Shown here: positions 25,869 to 34,077 of the stretch, piece after piece | How positions within the stretch are numbered: position 1 is the stretch's first letter | Layout: each line of letters opens with the position of its first letter | From: Leeuwenhoekiella palythoae | Lineage (GTDB): Bacteria; Bacteroidota; Bacteroidia; Flavobacteriales; Flavobacteriaceae | NCBI RefSeq assembly: GCF_900130045.1 | Contig: NZ_FQXT01000003.1 | Location: forward strand, 620,001 to 684,000 | Reading direction: 5' to 3' | DNA length: 64,000 nucleotides | Notes under the pieces: generated by a model | What the model was told of the DNA's origin: nothing | The model's input: only the letters and a program-made list of their open reading frames with translations | Database searches by the model: none | Position numbers and translations under genes: made by a program

Positions 25869-26999
25869 CTATTTTTTATATTTCTCGAATTGTTCCAATT
25901 TTTGGTTTTCAATTATTTTAGAAATATTCTTATGTAACTCACTAATGTTTGCAAATTCTTTGACCTTTCTATCAACGTTAATTACTATATCAAACTGGAA
26001 TTCAGCGTTTGTATTTTGTTTAAGTAAATAAGCTGGAAAAGAATATTCGATTATGCAGTTTCCTTCAATCCCATTAAAAATGAATTTATATTTAAGAGAA
26101 ATTGACGAGAAAATGATTTTTTCGTGATAGTCATTTTTGGTAATAAATATATGCTCTTGTAGCTCCTTTCCATTTATTTTTAGTTTATCAATTCCCGAAA
26201 TAAACTCTTTAATTTCTTGCGGCGTATCAATATCAGGGTCAATATGAACGTTTAAGTCTGTTATCTCTACAAATTCCAAATGCCTGCTTAGAGCTGGTGA
26301 AGTAAAACTGTATAAGAATTGTATCCTATTTTGATTAGTAAAATCCTTAAATAAAATTCTTACAAAATCAACTTCTTCTTTTACGATATTGACATTTTTA
26401 AAATGGCCTTTTAAGTTTCGCAAAACCATCTCATTAATATCGTTCGTTTCTTTTGATGTATAACTTTTCGTAAGTACCAAGCTAATTTCATTATTAGCTT
26501 TTTTCTCAATTGTTATTACTGCTTTGTGGGTTGTTTTGGTGTTTACCCAATCTTTTGTTCTGTTTTCACGCTCAATTTCATATTCGAGCTGGATACTTTT
26601 TTTGTCTTTGCTAGAATAAGTGAATTGTGGATTGGCTTTAACCTTGTAATTTGGTTTATAGACAATATTTTCTTTGATTATTTTATTTATTGAGAAATTT
26701 GGAGGAATTATATCTAACAATGGTTTATCGGTTTGACAAGGAAGAGTTAACGTGTTTACTTTAAACTTTTCTTCCTTTGTTTTTTGATTTTCCACTAATC
26801 TCAAAAACTCTTTCGGGCTCAAAATTGAATTCATTAAAAGCGGAACAGACTTATTTTTATCGTTTTCATCTATAAATATTCCTTTACTGCTAAGTAAGTC
26901 TCTTAGATGTTTCCCTGTCAAAAACGATTGTGAAATCATTGCCCTAAGTTGGTCACCAATCGGTAATATTTCTTTAATCTGATCTTTTTCTACTCCCAT
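25869..26999 (-). CDS. GapS4b-like putative anti-phage protein
   Basis: This is a soluble protein of 376 residues that begins with a conserved-looking helical region: LPIGDQLRAMISQSFLTG, LRDLLSSKGIF, then LLMNSILSPKEFLRL. This resembles GapS4b proteins, the partner of GapS4a in the two-gene GAPS4 defence system described from gamma-mobile-trio elements. The rest is a mixed alpha/beta region without recognisable catalytic residues. The gene starts 2 nt after the stop of the 27002 gene, so they form one translational unit. I recognise the family from the N-terminal pattern and from the pairing; the assignment is tentative. Presumed role: sensor or effector partner in phage defence. Confidence 0.55.
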   Translation of the reverse strand: MGVEKDQIKEILPIGDQLRAMISQSFLTGKHLRDLLSSKGIFIDENDKNKSVPLLMNSILSPKEFLRLVENQKTKEEKFKVNTLTLPCQTDKPLLDIIPPNFSINKIIKENIVYKPNYKVKANPQFTYSSKDKKSIQLEYEIERENRTKDWVNTKTTHKAVITIEKKANNEISLVLTKSYTSKETNDINEMVLRNLKGHFKNVNIVKEEVDFVRILFKDFTNQNRIQFLYSFTSPALSRHLEFVEITDLNVHIDPDIDTPQEIKEFISGIDKLKINGKELQEHIFITKNDYHEKIIFSSISLKYKFIFNGIEGNCIIEYSFPAYLLKQNTNAEFQFDIVINVDRKVKEFANISELHKNISKIIENQKLEQFEKYKK

Positions 27000-27001
27000 A
27001 A

Positions 27002-27946
27002 TTATAAATTTCTGAAATCAAAATCGTGTCTCACAACTTCAATTTGGTTTTTGTAAGATAAATTTTCAATTTGAGCCAGTACACTTGTAACAATATCTTG
27101 ATGTTCTAATTTGTTATAGTCTGGAAAACTTATCAGAGTTTTTGAAGTTGCCTCCAAATGGTTGAATTCTTTTGAAAGCGCAATTAGTCGCAATAAATCG
27201 TTTTTCTCAAAATTGTCTCTTGAGCCTATTACTAAAATAACATCATCGCTTTTTGTTAATCGAATTGGTATAATGTCAGAACATATATATTGAAGAGGCA
27301 TTTTTTTTCCAAAACTCAAATTTTGAGTAATTGCATTATTCATACCGGTCTTATGATAAACGAAGTCAAAATTGTCTTCGCCGAAGATATTCTTTATGGG
27401 TTGAATGAGATTGAACAGAAAGTTCATTCTCGCATTATCAACAACAATAATCTTGTCATAAACCAATTCGTTCCCTGAAAATGTTGAATTGGCGATTTCA
27501 GGTAGAATATTATATTCTTTATGTTCGTCGTTATTCGATAACCAAAATAAAAGACCTGAAACCGACGTGTCCGAAACATCTGAAATTGAAGAATTAATAC
27601 TTTGATAAACTTCGGAATTACTAAAGCATTTCATAGTATATGCCAATTCTATAAACCAATCTTTAAATTTATCTTTCAAGTTGGTTGGATATTTGTCCGC
27701 TGTATACTTGACAGATACAAGCTCAATCTCCAATAATTCTTCAACAAGTGGACAAGTATATGAGACTAGCCCATCTATTCCATGTGTTAATCTTTTTTTT
27801 GCTTGTTCTTTTTTATGCTGTTCACTAAAACTGCAAGGAATTTCAATTCCTGTTCTATATATGTCCTTAAAACCTATTAGCTCCTCAAAAAAATATTTGA
27901 CAATATTCTCTCCTTGTTCTCCAATTTTTTTTGACCATTCTCCCAT
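27002..27946 (-). CDS. GapS4a-like putative nuclease of a two-gene defence system
   Basis: This 314-residue protein starts MGEWSKKIGEQGENIVKYF, a helix often found at the front of restriction-like nuclease folds. It continues with THGIDGLVSY (D58) and LLEIELVSVKYTAD (E73/E75 and K80), which fits a PD-(D/E)xK-type core: an acidic residue, then acidic-x-Lys on the next strand. GapS4a proteins of the GAPS4 anti-phage system have this architecture. The gene is followed after 2 nt by the GapS4b-like gene. Upstream, at 27995-28008, lies a cassette junction motif, which suggests that the pair moves as one unit. Family assignment is by pattern recognition and is probable, not certain. Confidence 0.6.
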   Translation of the reverse strand: MGEWSKKIGEQGENIVKYFFEELIGFKDIYRTGIEIPCSFSEQHKKEQAKKRLTHGIDGLVSYTCPLVEELLEIELVSVKYTADKYPTNLKDKFKDWFIELAYTMKCFSNSEVYQSINSSISDVSDTSVSGLLFWLSNNDEHKEYNILPEIANSTFSGNELVYDKIIVVDNARMNFLFNLIQPIKNIFGEDNFDFVYHKTGMNNAITQNLSFGKKMPLQYICSDIIPIRLTKSDDVILVIGSRDNFEKNDLLRLIALSKEFNHLEATSKTLISFPDYNKLEHQDIVTSVLAQIENLSYKNQIEVVRHDFDFRNL

Positions 27947-27980
27947 TTATTTTCTTGATTTTTTATTGTTCAAAGTTTTT

Positions 27981-28008
27981 CTCAGCATTAAGGGTAACGG
28001 CCCGGCTA
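27981..28008. repeat. Cassette junction: CAGCATTAA motif plus TAACGGC-N2-GGCTA, copy 2
   Basis: The 5' flank of the GapS4a-like gene carries TTTTTCTCAGCATTAAGGGTAAC, here split as TTTTTCTCAG and CATTAAGGGTAAC, followed by TAACGGC-N2-GGCTA. The first part recurs in front of the 28124-29167 gene (29172-29192) and the second in front of the 25096-25683 gene. Three unrelated genes thus share pieces of one upstream boundary. Confidence 0.5.
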
Positions 28009-28123
28009 TGCGTGGTGCGGGATTAAATACCACAACTCTTTAAGCCTACCGATATGTTTGTTTACGTTCATTTACCTCCAATTTAGCACTAAAAATCTCA
28101 TTAAGTATAACCAATGTAGCGCT

Positions 28124-29167
28124 TTAGTGCTTTTTATCCTTGTTTAAATCCAATGCCATTTTTATAAAATCGGCAAGGCTTTTTCCTAAAATTGCCATTC
28201 CTGCATCGTGAGGATTTTCCAATTTATATCTTCCTTTAGCAGAACCATTTAAAGCATAGTCAAATCCGTCAATTGTCACTGTACACCAATGTTTTTGTCT
28301 GCTCTCAATAATAATTTCCTCTGCATAAAAAGGCCAATCTCCTTCGTACTCCTTTTTCCTTATTTTCTTCGATTTATAATCCGGGTTTACTTTTCGTTGA
28401 ACTTCATCAATTACAGTTCGCTTATGTACTTTTTTAGGGGTTTCTTTATATCTTGTGGTTTGACTTCTGTAGTCTTTTTTACCAAAGTCCTTATCGTAAA
28501 GCATGCCAAAATCAAAAGCAGTTATCGCTGATAATTGTATTCCTTTTTGACCTAAACATTTGAAAATAAATTGCCTTGATAAAGCAGAAACAAACTTTTC
28601 AAATACTACTATGATGTGATTAGTTATTTTTTGATAAACCTCTTGACTTAAATTAAAGTCCATAAGTTTATCATAGTCATTTTTATTGAGAATCGTGTTT
28701 TCAAATTCTTGCCACAGTTTCTTTGTATTTACTCCAATCTTCTTGTTATCAGTAATTAAGTCAAAATTGTGATATCTTGATAATTTTCCAAATTCCGACA
28801 GAATATATAGGAGTCTCTTTAAATCTGAATCATTTTGAATAAAATCATTATCCAAGTCAAATTGCGGTCTGTTAAAATCTATATAATAATTTTCAACTAT
28901 TTCATTGAGCAACTTCTCCAAATCGTGTCCGAGATTTTTTAGGTATTTAAAGTTTGGAAGTTTACCGTGTTTATGAAAGTGACCTAAACAAATGTAGGCC
29001 TTCATAAATCTCTCAAATCCTTGAGATAAAAGTTGAAAAGGAAGAAAGTAGAAATCGTTATCGAGATTAATATTTTGCAGTTCTCCTAAACCTAACTTTA
29101 TCAACTTGTCAGAAGTTTCAAACTCCTCTAGAATTGCAAAATATTTTATGTTCTCAATCTCTGCCAT
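28124..29167 (-). CDS. HEPN-like hypothetical protein in defence/cassette region
   Basis: This soluble, helical protein of 347 residues has an N-terminal 200 residues resembling a HEPN-type bundle: FQLLSQGFERFMKAYICLGH followed by HKHGKLPNFKYLKNLGHDLEKLL, reminiscent of HEPN proteins in which a His-rich helix follows an Arg/Lys helix. The C-terminal third (from about 230) is basic and ends with a compact region around AEEIIIESRQKHWCTVTI. No signal peptide is present. HEPN domains often are RNases in toxin-antitoxin or abortive-infection systems, and the gene lies beside the GapS4-like pair. The HEPN call is an impression from helix pattern only and could be wrong. It starts at an ATG 5 nt from a cassette-type motif. 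Confidence 0.5.
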   Translation of the reverse strand: MAEIENIKYFAILEEFETSDKLIKLGLGELQNINLDNDFYFLPFQLLSQGFERFMKAYICLGHFHKHGKLPNFKYLKNLGHDLEKLLNEIVENYYIDFNRPQFDLDNDFIQNDSDLKRLLYILSEFGKLSRYHNFDLITDNKKIGVNTKKLWQEFENTILNKNDYDKLMDFNLSQEVYQKITNHIIVVFEKFVSALSRQFIFKCLGQKGIQLSAITAFDFGMLYDKDFGKKDYRSQTTRYKETPKKVHKRTVIDEVQRKVNPDYKSKKIRKKEYEGDWPFYAEEIIIESRQKHWCTVTIDGFDYALNGSAKGRYKLENPHDAGMAILGKSLADFIKMALDLNKDKKH

Positions 29168-29171
29168 TCTA

Positions 29172-29192
29172 TTTTTTCAGCATTAACTCCAA
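29172..29192. repeat. Cassette boundary motif TTTTTCAGCATTAA, second copy
   Basis: The motif TTTTTCAGCATTAA followed by four bases and AAC lies right before the start of the 28124-29167 gene. The same motif with a 2-nt insertion precedes the unrelated 27002-27946 gene. Confidence 0.45.
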
Positions 29193-29295
29193 CTTGTTAT
29201 ATCAAAGCTAAATATATTAATATCCCCTCAAAATTTATAGGATATCAATACCTTATAGTTAATTTTTTAAATGTAACCATTTGTCTTTAAACTAG

Positions 29296-29313
29296 TTTAC
29301 AGAATTCTGTAAA
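29296..29313. promoter_or_regulatory. 18-bp perfect palindrome, candidate operator
   Basis: TTTACAGAATTCTGTAAA is a perfect dyad between the HTH gene and the 28124-29167 gene, 129 nt upstream of the latter's start. Xre-type repressors usually bind dyads of this size, so it may be the operator of the neighbouring HTH protein (inference). Confidence 0.45.
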
Positions 29314-29351
29314 AGCCCATAACAGTATCGTAAGTTCTAAAAAAAGAACAA

Positions 29352-29382
29352 AAAAAACCTCAAACACTAAAGCCTGAGGTTT
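29352..29382 (-). terminator. Rho-independent terminator of the HTH gene
   Basis: AAACCTCA pairs with TGAGGTTT around a 15-nt loop, followed on the minus strand by a long T run, 27 nt after the stop. Confidence 0.8.
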
Positions 29383-29408
29383 CATCTAATTATTATAAAA
29401 AATGCAGT

Positions 29409-29813
29409 TTACTTCTTTTTAAGCAATTCCTCCAAATAACTCACTTTATCCTTTTCCGCCTGTACCAAACGTTCATACAATTCCACAATTTTTTCGACTG
29501 TGTTAAAAGTAGGTTGATAATTAAGTGAACTTGCTATTAATGATGAATTATCATTACTCGTATTATGATATGTGTTTGATATGATATTAAAGATTGCCTC
29601 TTCAGAAAAATTCTCAATCCCTTCCTTGGTTACCCCCAACACCTTAGCCACTTCCTCCAGCTTGCTGTCTTCCAGGCTTTCGCTTTGCTCCATATGCGAC
29701 ACGCTTTGCTGGCTGATGCCGAGTTCGTGCGCCAAGGCTTCCTGCTTCATCCCGCGCAGTTCGCGAATGCGGGCGATCTTTCTACCGATGTGATTGGGTT
29801 TGGTTGTGGTCAT
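29409..29813 (-). CDS. Xre-family HTH transcriptional regulator
   Basis: The first 65 residues are a standard lambda-repressor-like helix-turn-helix (IGRKIARIRELRGMKQEALAHELGISQQSVSHMEQSE). The rest is a linker with a Ser/Asn-rich stretch and a C-terminal coiled-coil helix (KIVELYERLVQAEKDKVSYLEEL) likely used for dimerisation. Such 130-residue regulators are common in Bacteroidota mobile DNA. Its own terminator follows. An 18-bp palindrome at 29296-29313 and ACGGGTA-rich sequence upstream (29850-29910) are possible targets. It could control the HEPN-like and GapS4-like genes downstream or the divergent 30055 pair. Confidence 0.88.
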   Translation of the reverse strand: MTTTKPNHIGRKIARIRELRGMKQEALAHELGISQQSVSHMEQSESLEDSKLEEVAKVLGVTKEGIENFSEEAIFNIISNTYHNTSNDNSSLIASSLNYQPTFNTVEKIVELYERLVQAEKDKVSYLEELLKKK

Positions 29814-30054
29814 AGTCTCAAAAATAAGAATTCTTTAGTTAACCTGTCGGGTATATATACGGGTAAACTACCAGCCGTAAAGCGTAAGTTACCAAGCATA
29901 CGGGTAGGATACGCAAGGCGAGCATATTACTTTTAATGCATAACACAAACCTGTATTGCCAAAAGCTATTCAAAAGTAAGACTTTTTCTCTTTAATAGGT
30001 GCTCTACCGCCCTAATCTAAAGGGATTTTAGGCAATTCGTTAAAACCCGGGATT

Positions 30055-30963
30055 ATGAACACTGCATTTACCCCAGATTCTAAGCTCCACGACCTTATCC
30101 GCCTCCTCTGCTCCCTGAGTCGGGTACATACGGTCTATTTGATGCGGCAGGTAAGCACAAACCGCACCCAAACGTATACGGGCGGCTTAAGTATCTCGAT
30201 TAAACCTGAAACGCGGGAGGTACTCAGCCTGCTAGTGATCAGTCACGAGGAGGTAGCCGACCCTATGCACATACAGCACAGCCTATTGAATAAGACGCAG
30301 GGCCGCTATGAAGTCTTTAGCATACACCTTACGCTACGAGAAGCCAACAGTCGTATCCACTGGGGCAGTGCTTTTTTAAACCGGGTGCTCCGGGAATGCC
30401 TACTGCTGTACCGGGAAGACCAGCGGCTGGAGCTTCCATCAGGCTACCTGCAGCATCCGCAGGTGTATATCCGTATCGCAAACCACTGGAACACTCGCCT
30501 ACAACGCGCCAGGTATTTTGAAACGAAGGCGGTAGACTGTGAAGACCCTCAAAGCAATTACGGGAAATACCTCTTGCTCCAACAGGCGGTGCAACAGGCC
30601 TGTCTAGGCCTCATCTATGTGTTCTGGGAGTACCAGCCGTCCTGCTTTGCGCTTCCTTACCTGTTGCACCTGTGCGAACACTTTTGCGATCTGCCCCAAA
30701 TCCTCTATCCCAAACGCTCTTTCCGCTCCCATCAGGTTTATACGCTGTTGTGTCATGCATCTTACAACCTGCACGAGAAAACGGGAAGGGATACTATAGA
30801 TACTGATGCCTACAAAGCGGAACAGCTTACCTACCGGTTTATCAAAGCGGCGCGTCAACGGGCGGAGGAGAAACTCCGCGAATTAAAGAAACTACACCAT
30901 ACACCTTCTAAAACAAGCTCCTATGAAAAAGAAACAGATACGGGAACGGCTGAATGCACTTAG
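30055..30963 (+). CDS. Hypothetical protein with HEPN-like C-terminal domain
   Basis: This is a 302-residue soluble protein, Leu-, Arg- and Tyr-rich, without signal peptide. The C-terminal 120 residues (LLLQQAVQQACLGLIYVFW, then a helix around LPYLLHLCEHFCDLPQ, then SHQVYTLLCHASYNLH) resemble the HEPN family seen beside nucleotidyltransferases in Bacteroidota, where a LLxxAHxxARY-type helix is typical. The N-terminal 150 residues (KLHDLIRLLCSLSRVHTVYLMR and strands after it) could be a nucleotidyltransferase-like fold, but no GS-x-D motif is visible. The next gene overlaps it by 41 nt, so the two are co-translated. GC content is higher than in the flanking accessory genes. The function is unknown. 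Confidence 0.6.
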   Translation: MNTAFTPDSKLHDLIRLLCSLSRVHTVYLMRQVSTNRTQTYTGGLSISIKPETREVLSLLVISHEEVADPMHIQHSLLNKTQGRYEVFSIHLTLREANSRIHWGSAFLNRVLRECLLLYREDQRLELPSGYLQHPQVYIRIANHWNTRLQRARYFETKAVDCEDPQSNYGKYLLLQQAVQQACLGLIYVFWEYQPSCFALPYLLHLCEHFCDLPQILYPKRSFRSHQVYTLLCHASYNLHEKTGRDTIDTDAYKAEQLTYRFIKAARQRAEEKLRELKKLHHTPSKTSSYEKETDTGTAECT

Positions 30964-31258
30964 AGCCCAAAAGCTGGTACACCTGACGCCCAAAACCGGA
31001 AGAACCGGGCGCTATTATGAAGGCACCTACCGGGTGAGCAGTTACAGCGACCTGATGTTTTTAGTAACCAACCTGATTAAAGTATCCGTCCTGGCTTTAG
31101 AAAAAAATGAGGGGGTCGCCGCGCAGGAACTACCGGATCCGCAATACAATGTGCTGCAAGTACTGCTTCATGCGTTACAATTAATCCCTGTAGAAGAGCT
31201 GGAACTTATAGATGACCTTGCACAATTGCTTGAAGAGGTAAATGGAGATGAACTGTAA
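30923..31258 (+). CDS. Small partner protein overlapping the HEPN-like gene
   Basis: This 111-residue protein reads in a different frame across the last 41 nt of the 30055 gene. It starts with a basic stretch (KKKQIRERLNALRAQKLVHL), then RTGRYYEGTYRVSSYSDLMFLV, and ends with an acidic helix (PVEELELIDDLAQLLEEV). The basic-to-acidic layout suits a protein that pairs with its larger neighbour or binds nucleic acid. No family is recognised. The close overlap and conserved direction support a two-gene module of toxin-antitoxin or regulatory type (inference only). Confidence 0.6.
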   Translation: MKKKQIRERLNALRAQKLVHLTPKTGRTGRYYEGTYRVSSYSDLMFLVTNLIKVSVLALEKNEGVAAQELPDPQYNVLQVLLHALQLIPVEELELIDDLAQLLEEVNGDEL

Positions 31259-31648
31259 TGGGATTCTGGGTTTATGAGATTTGAACCTGAACTAGAAAGC
31301 ATAAAGACATCCCTTCAAACCTCCCTTCAAAGGGAGGCTTCAAGTTTAGCGAAAACACTCCCTTCCTTTGGGGATCAGCCAAATATAGGAAAGTCAATGA
31401 TGATGGGATTAGACTCGATGGTCGAAATGACCAATTGGTAAAAAAGCTGCTAGTTAATACCACCTTTGGATCTTGAATATTTGAAACCAAAACTGCTAAT
31501 CCTAAACTGCAAACTGCTACTGCCGCTTGTCTTTTGCCTACTTCAAAATGCTATTTTCGTTTTTTGTATTTCCTATGTTCAACTATGCTATACAATAAAG
31601 TTATATCCCAAAGAATGTTTATTATTGTAAGCATCTTAAAATACACCT
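31259..31648. other. Gene-free 390-bp interval
   Basis: No convincing gene is present. A compact palindrome CCTCCCTTCAAAGGGAGG (31320-31337) may end transcription of the preceding pair; such hairpins are frequent in flavobacterial intergenic DNA. The last 80 bp before nhaC are AT-rich and probably contain its promoter, but no good TAnnTTTG element was found. Confidence 0.5.
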
Positions 31649-33130
31649 ATGAGCAATCAGGATCAGGATCCAAAAAATCAAGAGATTTTAGAAAACAGAG
31701 AATTATCAATATGGGAAGCTTTAATTCCTATTATAGCTCTTGTTGGGATGCTGGCCTATAATGTATTTGTTTTTGGTGATGATGCGCTCAGCGGTTCTAA
31801 TCAGTTCATCTTGCTATTGGGAGCAGCCGTAGCTGCCTTAGTGGGGATTTTTAATAAAACTTCTTTTGATACGATGATGGAAGAAGTTGCGCAGAATATT
31901 AAATCTACCGCAGGGGCCATTTTAATCCTCCTAATGGTGGGTGCCCTTGCTGGAACCTGGCTCATTAGCGGGATCATCCCTACAATGATTTATTACGGAC
32001 TCCAAATTTTAAATCCGTCTATATTTTTAGCCGCTTGTGTTGTGATCTGCGCAATAATATCGGTGGCCACCGGAAGCAGTTGGACGACCTCTGCTACCGT
32101 AGGTATTGCATTAATAGGTATTGCTAATGCTTTAGGCATCTCTTTAGGAATGACTGCCGGAGCTATTTTATCTGGAGCATATTTTGGAGATAAACTTTCA
32201 CCTTTGAGCGACACAACAAACCTTGCTCCTGCAATGGCAGGCACAGATTTGTTCACGCACATTCAATATATGTTATATACCACTGTGCCTACGGTGACTA
32301 TAACATTAATTGTATTTATCATCATTGGCTTCAATATAGAGACTAGCGGTGACGCCGACACTTCAGTGATTTTGACAGCTATTGATGACGCATTTACTAT
32401 TAGTCCGTGGCTTTTTCTAGTTCCTGCGATCGTCATTTTTATGATCGTTAAAAAAACCGCTCCACTAATTGCGCTATTGATTGGTACACTTTTAGGCGGA
32501 ATTGCCGCTCTTATTTTTCAGCCGGAAATCGTCGCTACCCTTGGTGGTAGCGAAACCTTGAGTCTAGAAAGCGGATATAAAGGAATAATGAATGCTATTA
32601 CTGTAGATACGGCTATAGAAACCACTAACGAAAATCTTAATGATCTGTTCGCCGCAAGCGGAATGGCAGGTATGCTGGGCACCATCTGGCTCATCATTTG
32701 TGCAATGACCTTTGGAGGCGTGATGGATGCCATTGGAGCCTTGGCACGCATCAGTAAATTTATGTTGAATCTTTTTGAAAGTACCTTTGGCCTTTTTGCC
32801 AGTACGGTGGCTACGTGTATAGGTCTCAACGCTACTGCGAGTGATCAATATCTTGCGATCGTCGTTCCCGGAAAAATGTATGCAAAAGCCTATAGAGACA
32901 AAGGTCTGGCTCCTGAAAATTTAAGCCGAGCCCTAGAAGATAGCGGTACAGTAACTTCGGTCTTGGTGCCTTACAATACTTGTGGCGCCTACCAAAGTGG
33001 TGTTTTAGGAGTTTCGGTAGCTGATTATTTTGTGTATGCGATCTTCAATTGGCTGAGTCCGTTTATGACCTTAATTTTTGCAGCTTTCCGTATCAAAATC
33101 CGCAGTTTAAAAGAGGCTAAAGCTTCCTAA
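31649..33130 (+). CDS. nhaC: Na+/H+ antiporter NhaC family
   Basis: This is an integral membrane antiporter of 493 residues with about 12 helices. It belongs to the NhaC branch of the ion-transporter superfamily, recognisable from the segments GSSWTTSATVGIALIGIA, SGAYFGDKLSPLSDTTNLAP (the conserved substrate region with two Asp residues) and LNATASDQYLAIVVPGKM near the end. It exchanges cytoplasmic Na+ for external H+, or malate/lactate in related members, and suits a marine lifestyle. It is monocistronic; the next gene begins 250 bp downstream with its own promoter. The start ATG is followed by a charged N-terminal tail (QDQDPKNQEILENRELS). Confidence 0.93.
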   Translation: MSNQDQDPKNQEILENRELSIWEALIPIIALVGMLAYNVFVFGDDALSGSNQFILLLGAAVAALVGIFNKTSFDTMMEEVAQNIKSTAGAILILLMVGALAGTWLISGIIPTMIYYGLQILNPSIFLAACVVICAIISVATGSSWTTSATVGIALIGIANALGISLGMTAGAILSGAYFGDKLSPLSDTTNLAPAMAGTDLFTHIQYMLYTTVPTVTITLIVFIIIGFNIETSGDADTSVILTAIDDAFTISPWLFLVPAIVIFMIVKKTAPLIALLIGTLLGGIAALIFQPEIVATLGGSETLSLESGYKGIMNAITVDTAIETTNENLNDLFAASGMAGMLGTIWLIICAMTFGGVMDAIGALARISKFMLNLFESTFGLFASTVATCIGLNATASDQYLAIVVPGKMYAKAYRDKGLAPENLSRALEDSGTVTSVLVPYNTCGAYQSGVLGVSVADYFVYAIFNWLSPFMTLIFAAFRIKIRSLKEAKAS

Positions 33131-33318
33131 ACTGTTAAATTTAATAGCTACGGAGATTAGTTGAAAACACTGCGTTATCAACCTCGTAAAATAGCTTCAG
33201 ATATATTAGTATTTTGACAGTTTCCACAACTAAAATTTAGCACAATCTTAAAAAAATAGATTTCCTTTACTAAGCATAAGCATTTCTTATACTGAAATAA
33301 TTTGTTTGCATTTATATC

Positions 33319-33350
33319 TTGTAAATACTGGTTTTTCCCTGCTATTTTTG
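33319..33350 (+). promoter_or_regulatory. Promoter of the peroxiredoxin operon
   Basis: TTG at 33319-33321 and TATTTTTG at 33343-33350 (match to TAnnTTTG) are 21 bp apart, about 30 nt before the start codon. The spacing is 2 bp longer than the ideal. Confidence 0.55.
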
Positions 33351-33381
33351 CAGTAGAAATAAATCATTAAAAACAAACAAT

Positions 33382-34020
33382 ATGACATTAGTAGGTAAAG
33401 AATTTCCAAATCTTGCAGTTGATGCTATGAACGAGATGGGAGATACTTTTAAAGTAAACATCCTTGAAGAAGCAAAGAGCAAAAACAAAAAAGTATTGCT
33501 TTTCTGGTATCCGAAAGATTTTACATTCGTATGCCCTACAGAGCTTCACGCTTTTCAGGCTGCTATGGATGAATTTGAAAAGCGCAATACTATTGTTATT
33601 GGTGCTTCTTGCGATACTCCAGAAGTACACTTTGCTTGGTTAAACACTCCTAAAGATAACGGTGGTATCGAAGGTGTAACATACCCAATTCTTGCAGACA
33701 CTAACCGTAACTTGGCAAACCGCCTTGGTATTCTTGATGTAACTAACGAGCGTTATGACGAAGAAAGCGGTGTATTAACTGTTGACGGTGATAACGTAAC
33801 CTATAGAGCTACCTATTTGATCGACGAAGAAGGTACTGTATTTCACGAAGGTGTAAACCATATGCCGGTAGGTCGTAACGTAAAAGAATTTTTACGCTTA
33901 ATTGACGCCTATGCACACGTACAGAAAAACGGTGAAGTATGTCCTGCAAACTGGGAAGAAGGTAAAGACGCAATGAATGCTAACCGTGATGGTGTTGCTT
34001 CTTACCTAGCATCAAATTAA
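33382..34020 (+). CDS. Typical 2-Cys peroxiredoxin (AhpC/TSA family)
   Basis: This is a thiol peroxidase that reduces H2O2 and organic peroxides in the cytoplasm. The peroxidatic cysteine is C51 in FTFVCPTEL and the resolving cysteine is C187 in GEVCPANWEEG. Length 212 matches. The next gene, a thioredoxin-like protein, follows 57 nt later and probably supplies the reducing power, and a DUF6952 gene overlaps that one, so the three form a peroxide-detoxification operon. A Bacteroidota-type promoter precedes it and a strong terminator ends the operon. Confidence 0.97.
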   Translation: MTLVGKEFPNLAVDAMNEMGDTFKVNILEEAKSKNKKVLLFWYPKDFTFVCPTELHAFQAAMDEFEKRNTIVIGASCDTPEVHFAWLNTPKDNGGIEGVTYPILADTNRNLANRLGILDVTNERYDEESGVLTVDGDNVTYRATYLIDEEGTVFHEGVNHMPVGRNVKEFLRLIDAYAHVQKNGEVCPANWEEGKDAMNANRDGVASYLASN

Positions 34021-34077
34021 TTTCTTTCACCCAACTTCATTTATAAAAGAAATTAATCACCTTAAAATTCAATTCTT

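Noticed and set aside
30604-30858. Minus-strand open frame inside the HEPN-like gene
   Set aside because: It is fully contained in a longer, better supported gene on the other strand and has no independent start context.
31320-31337. Attachment site or operator
   Set aside because: CCTCCCTTCAAAGGGAGG is a short hairpin common in flavobacterial spacers; a terminator role is simpler.
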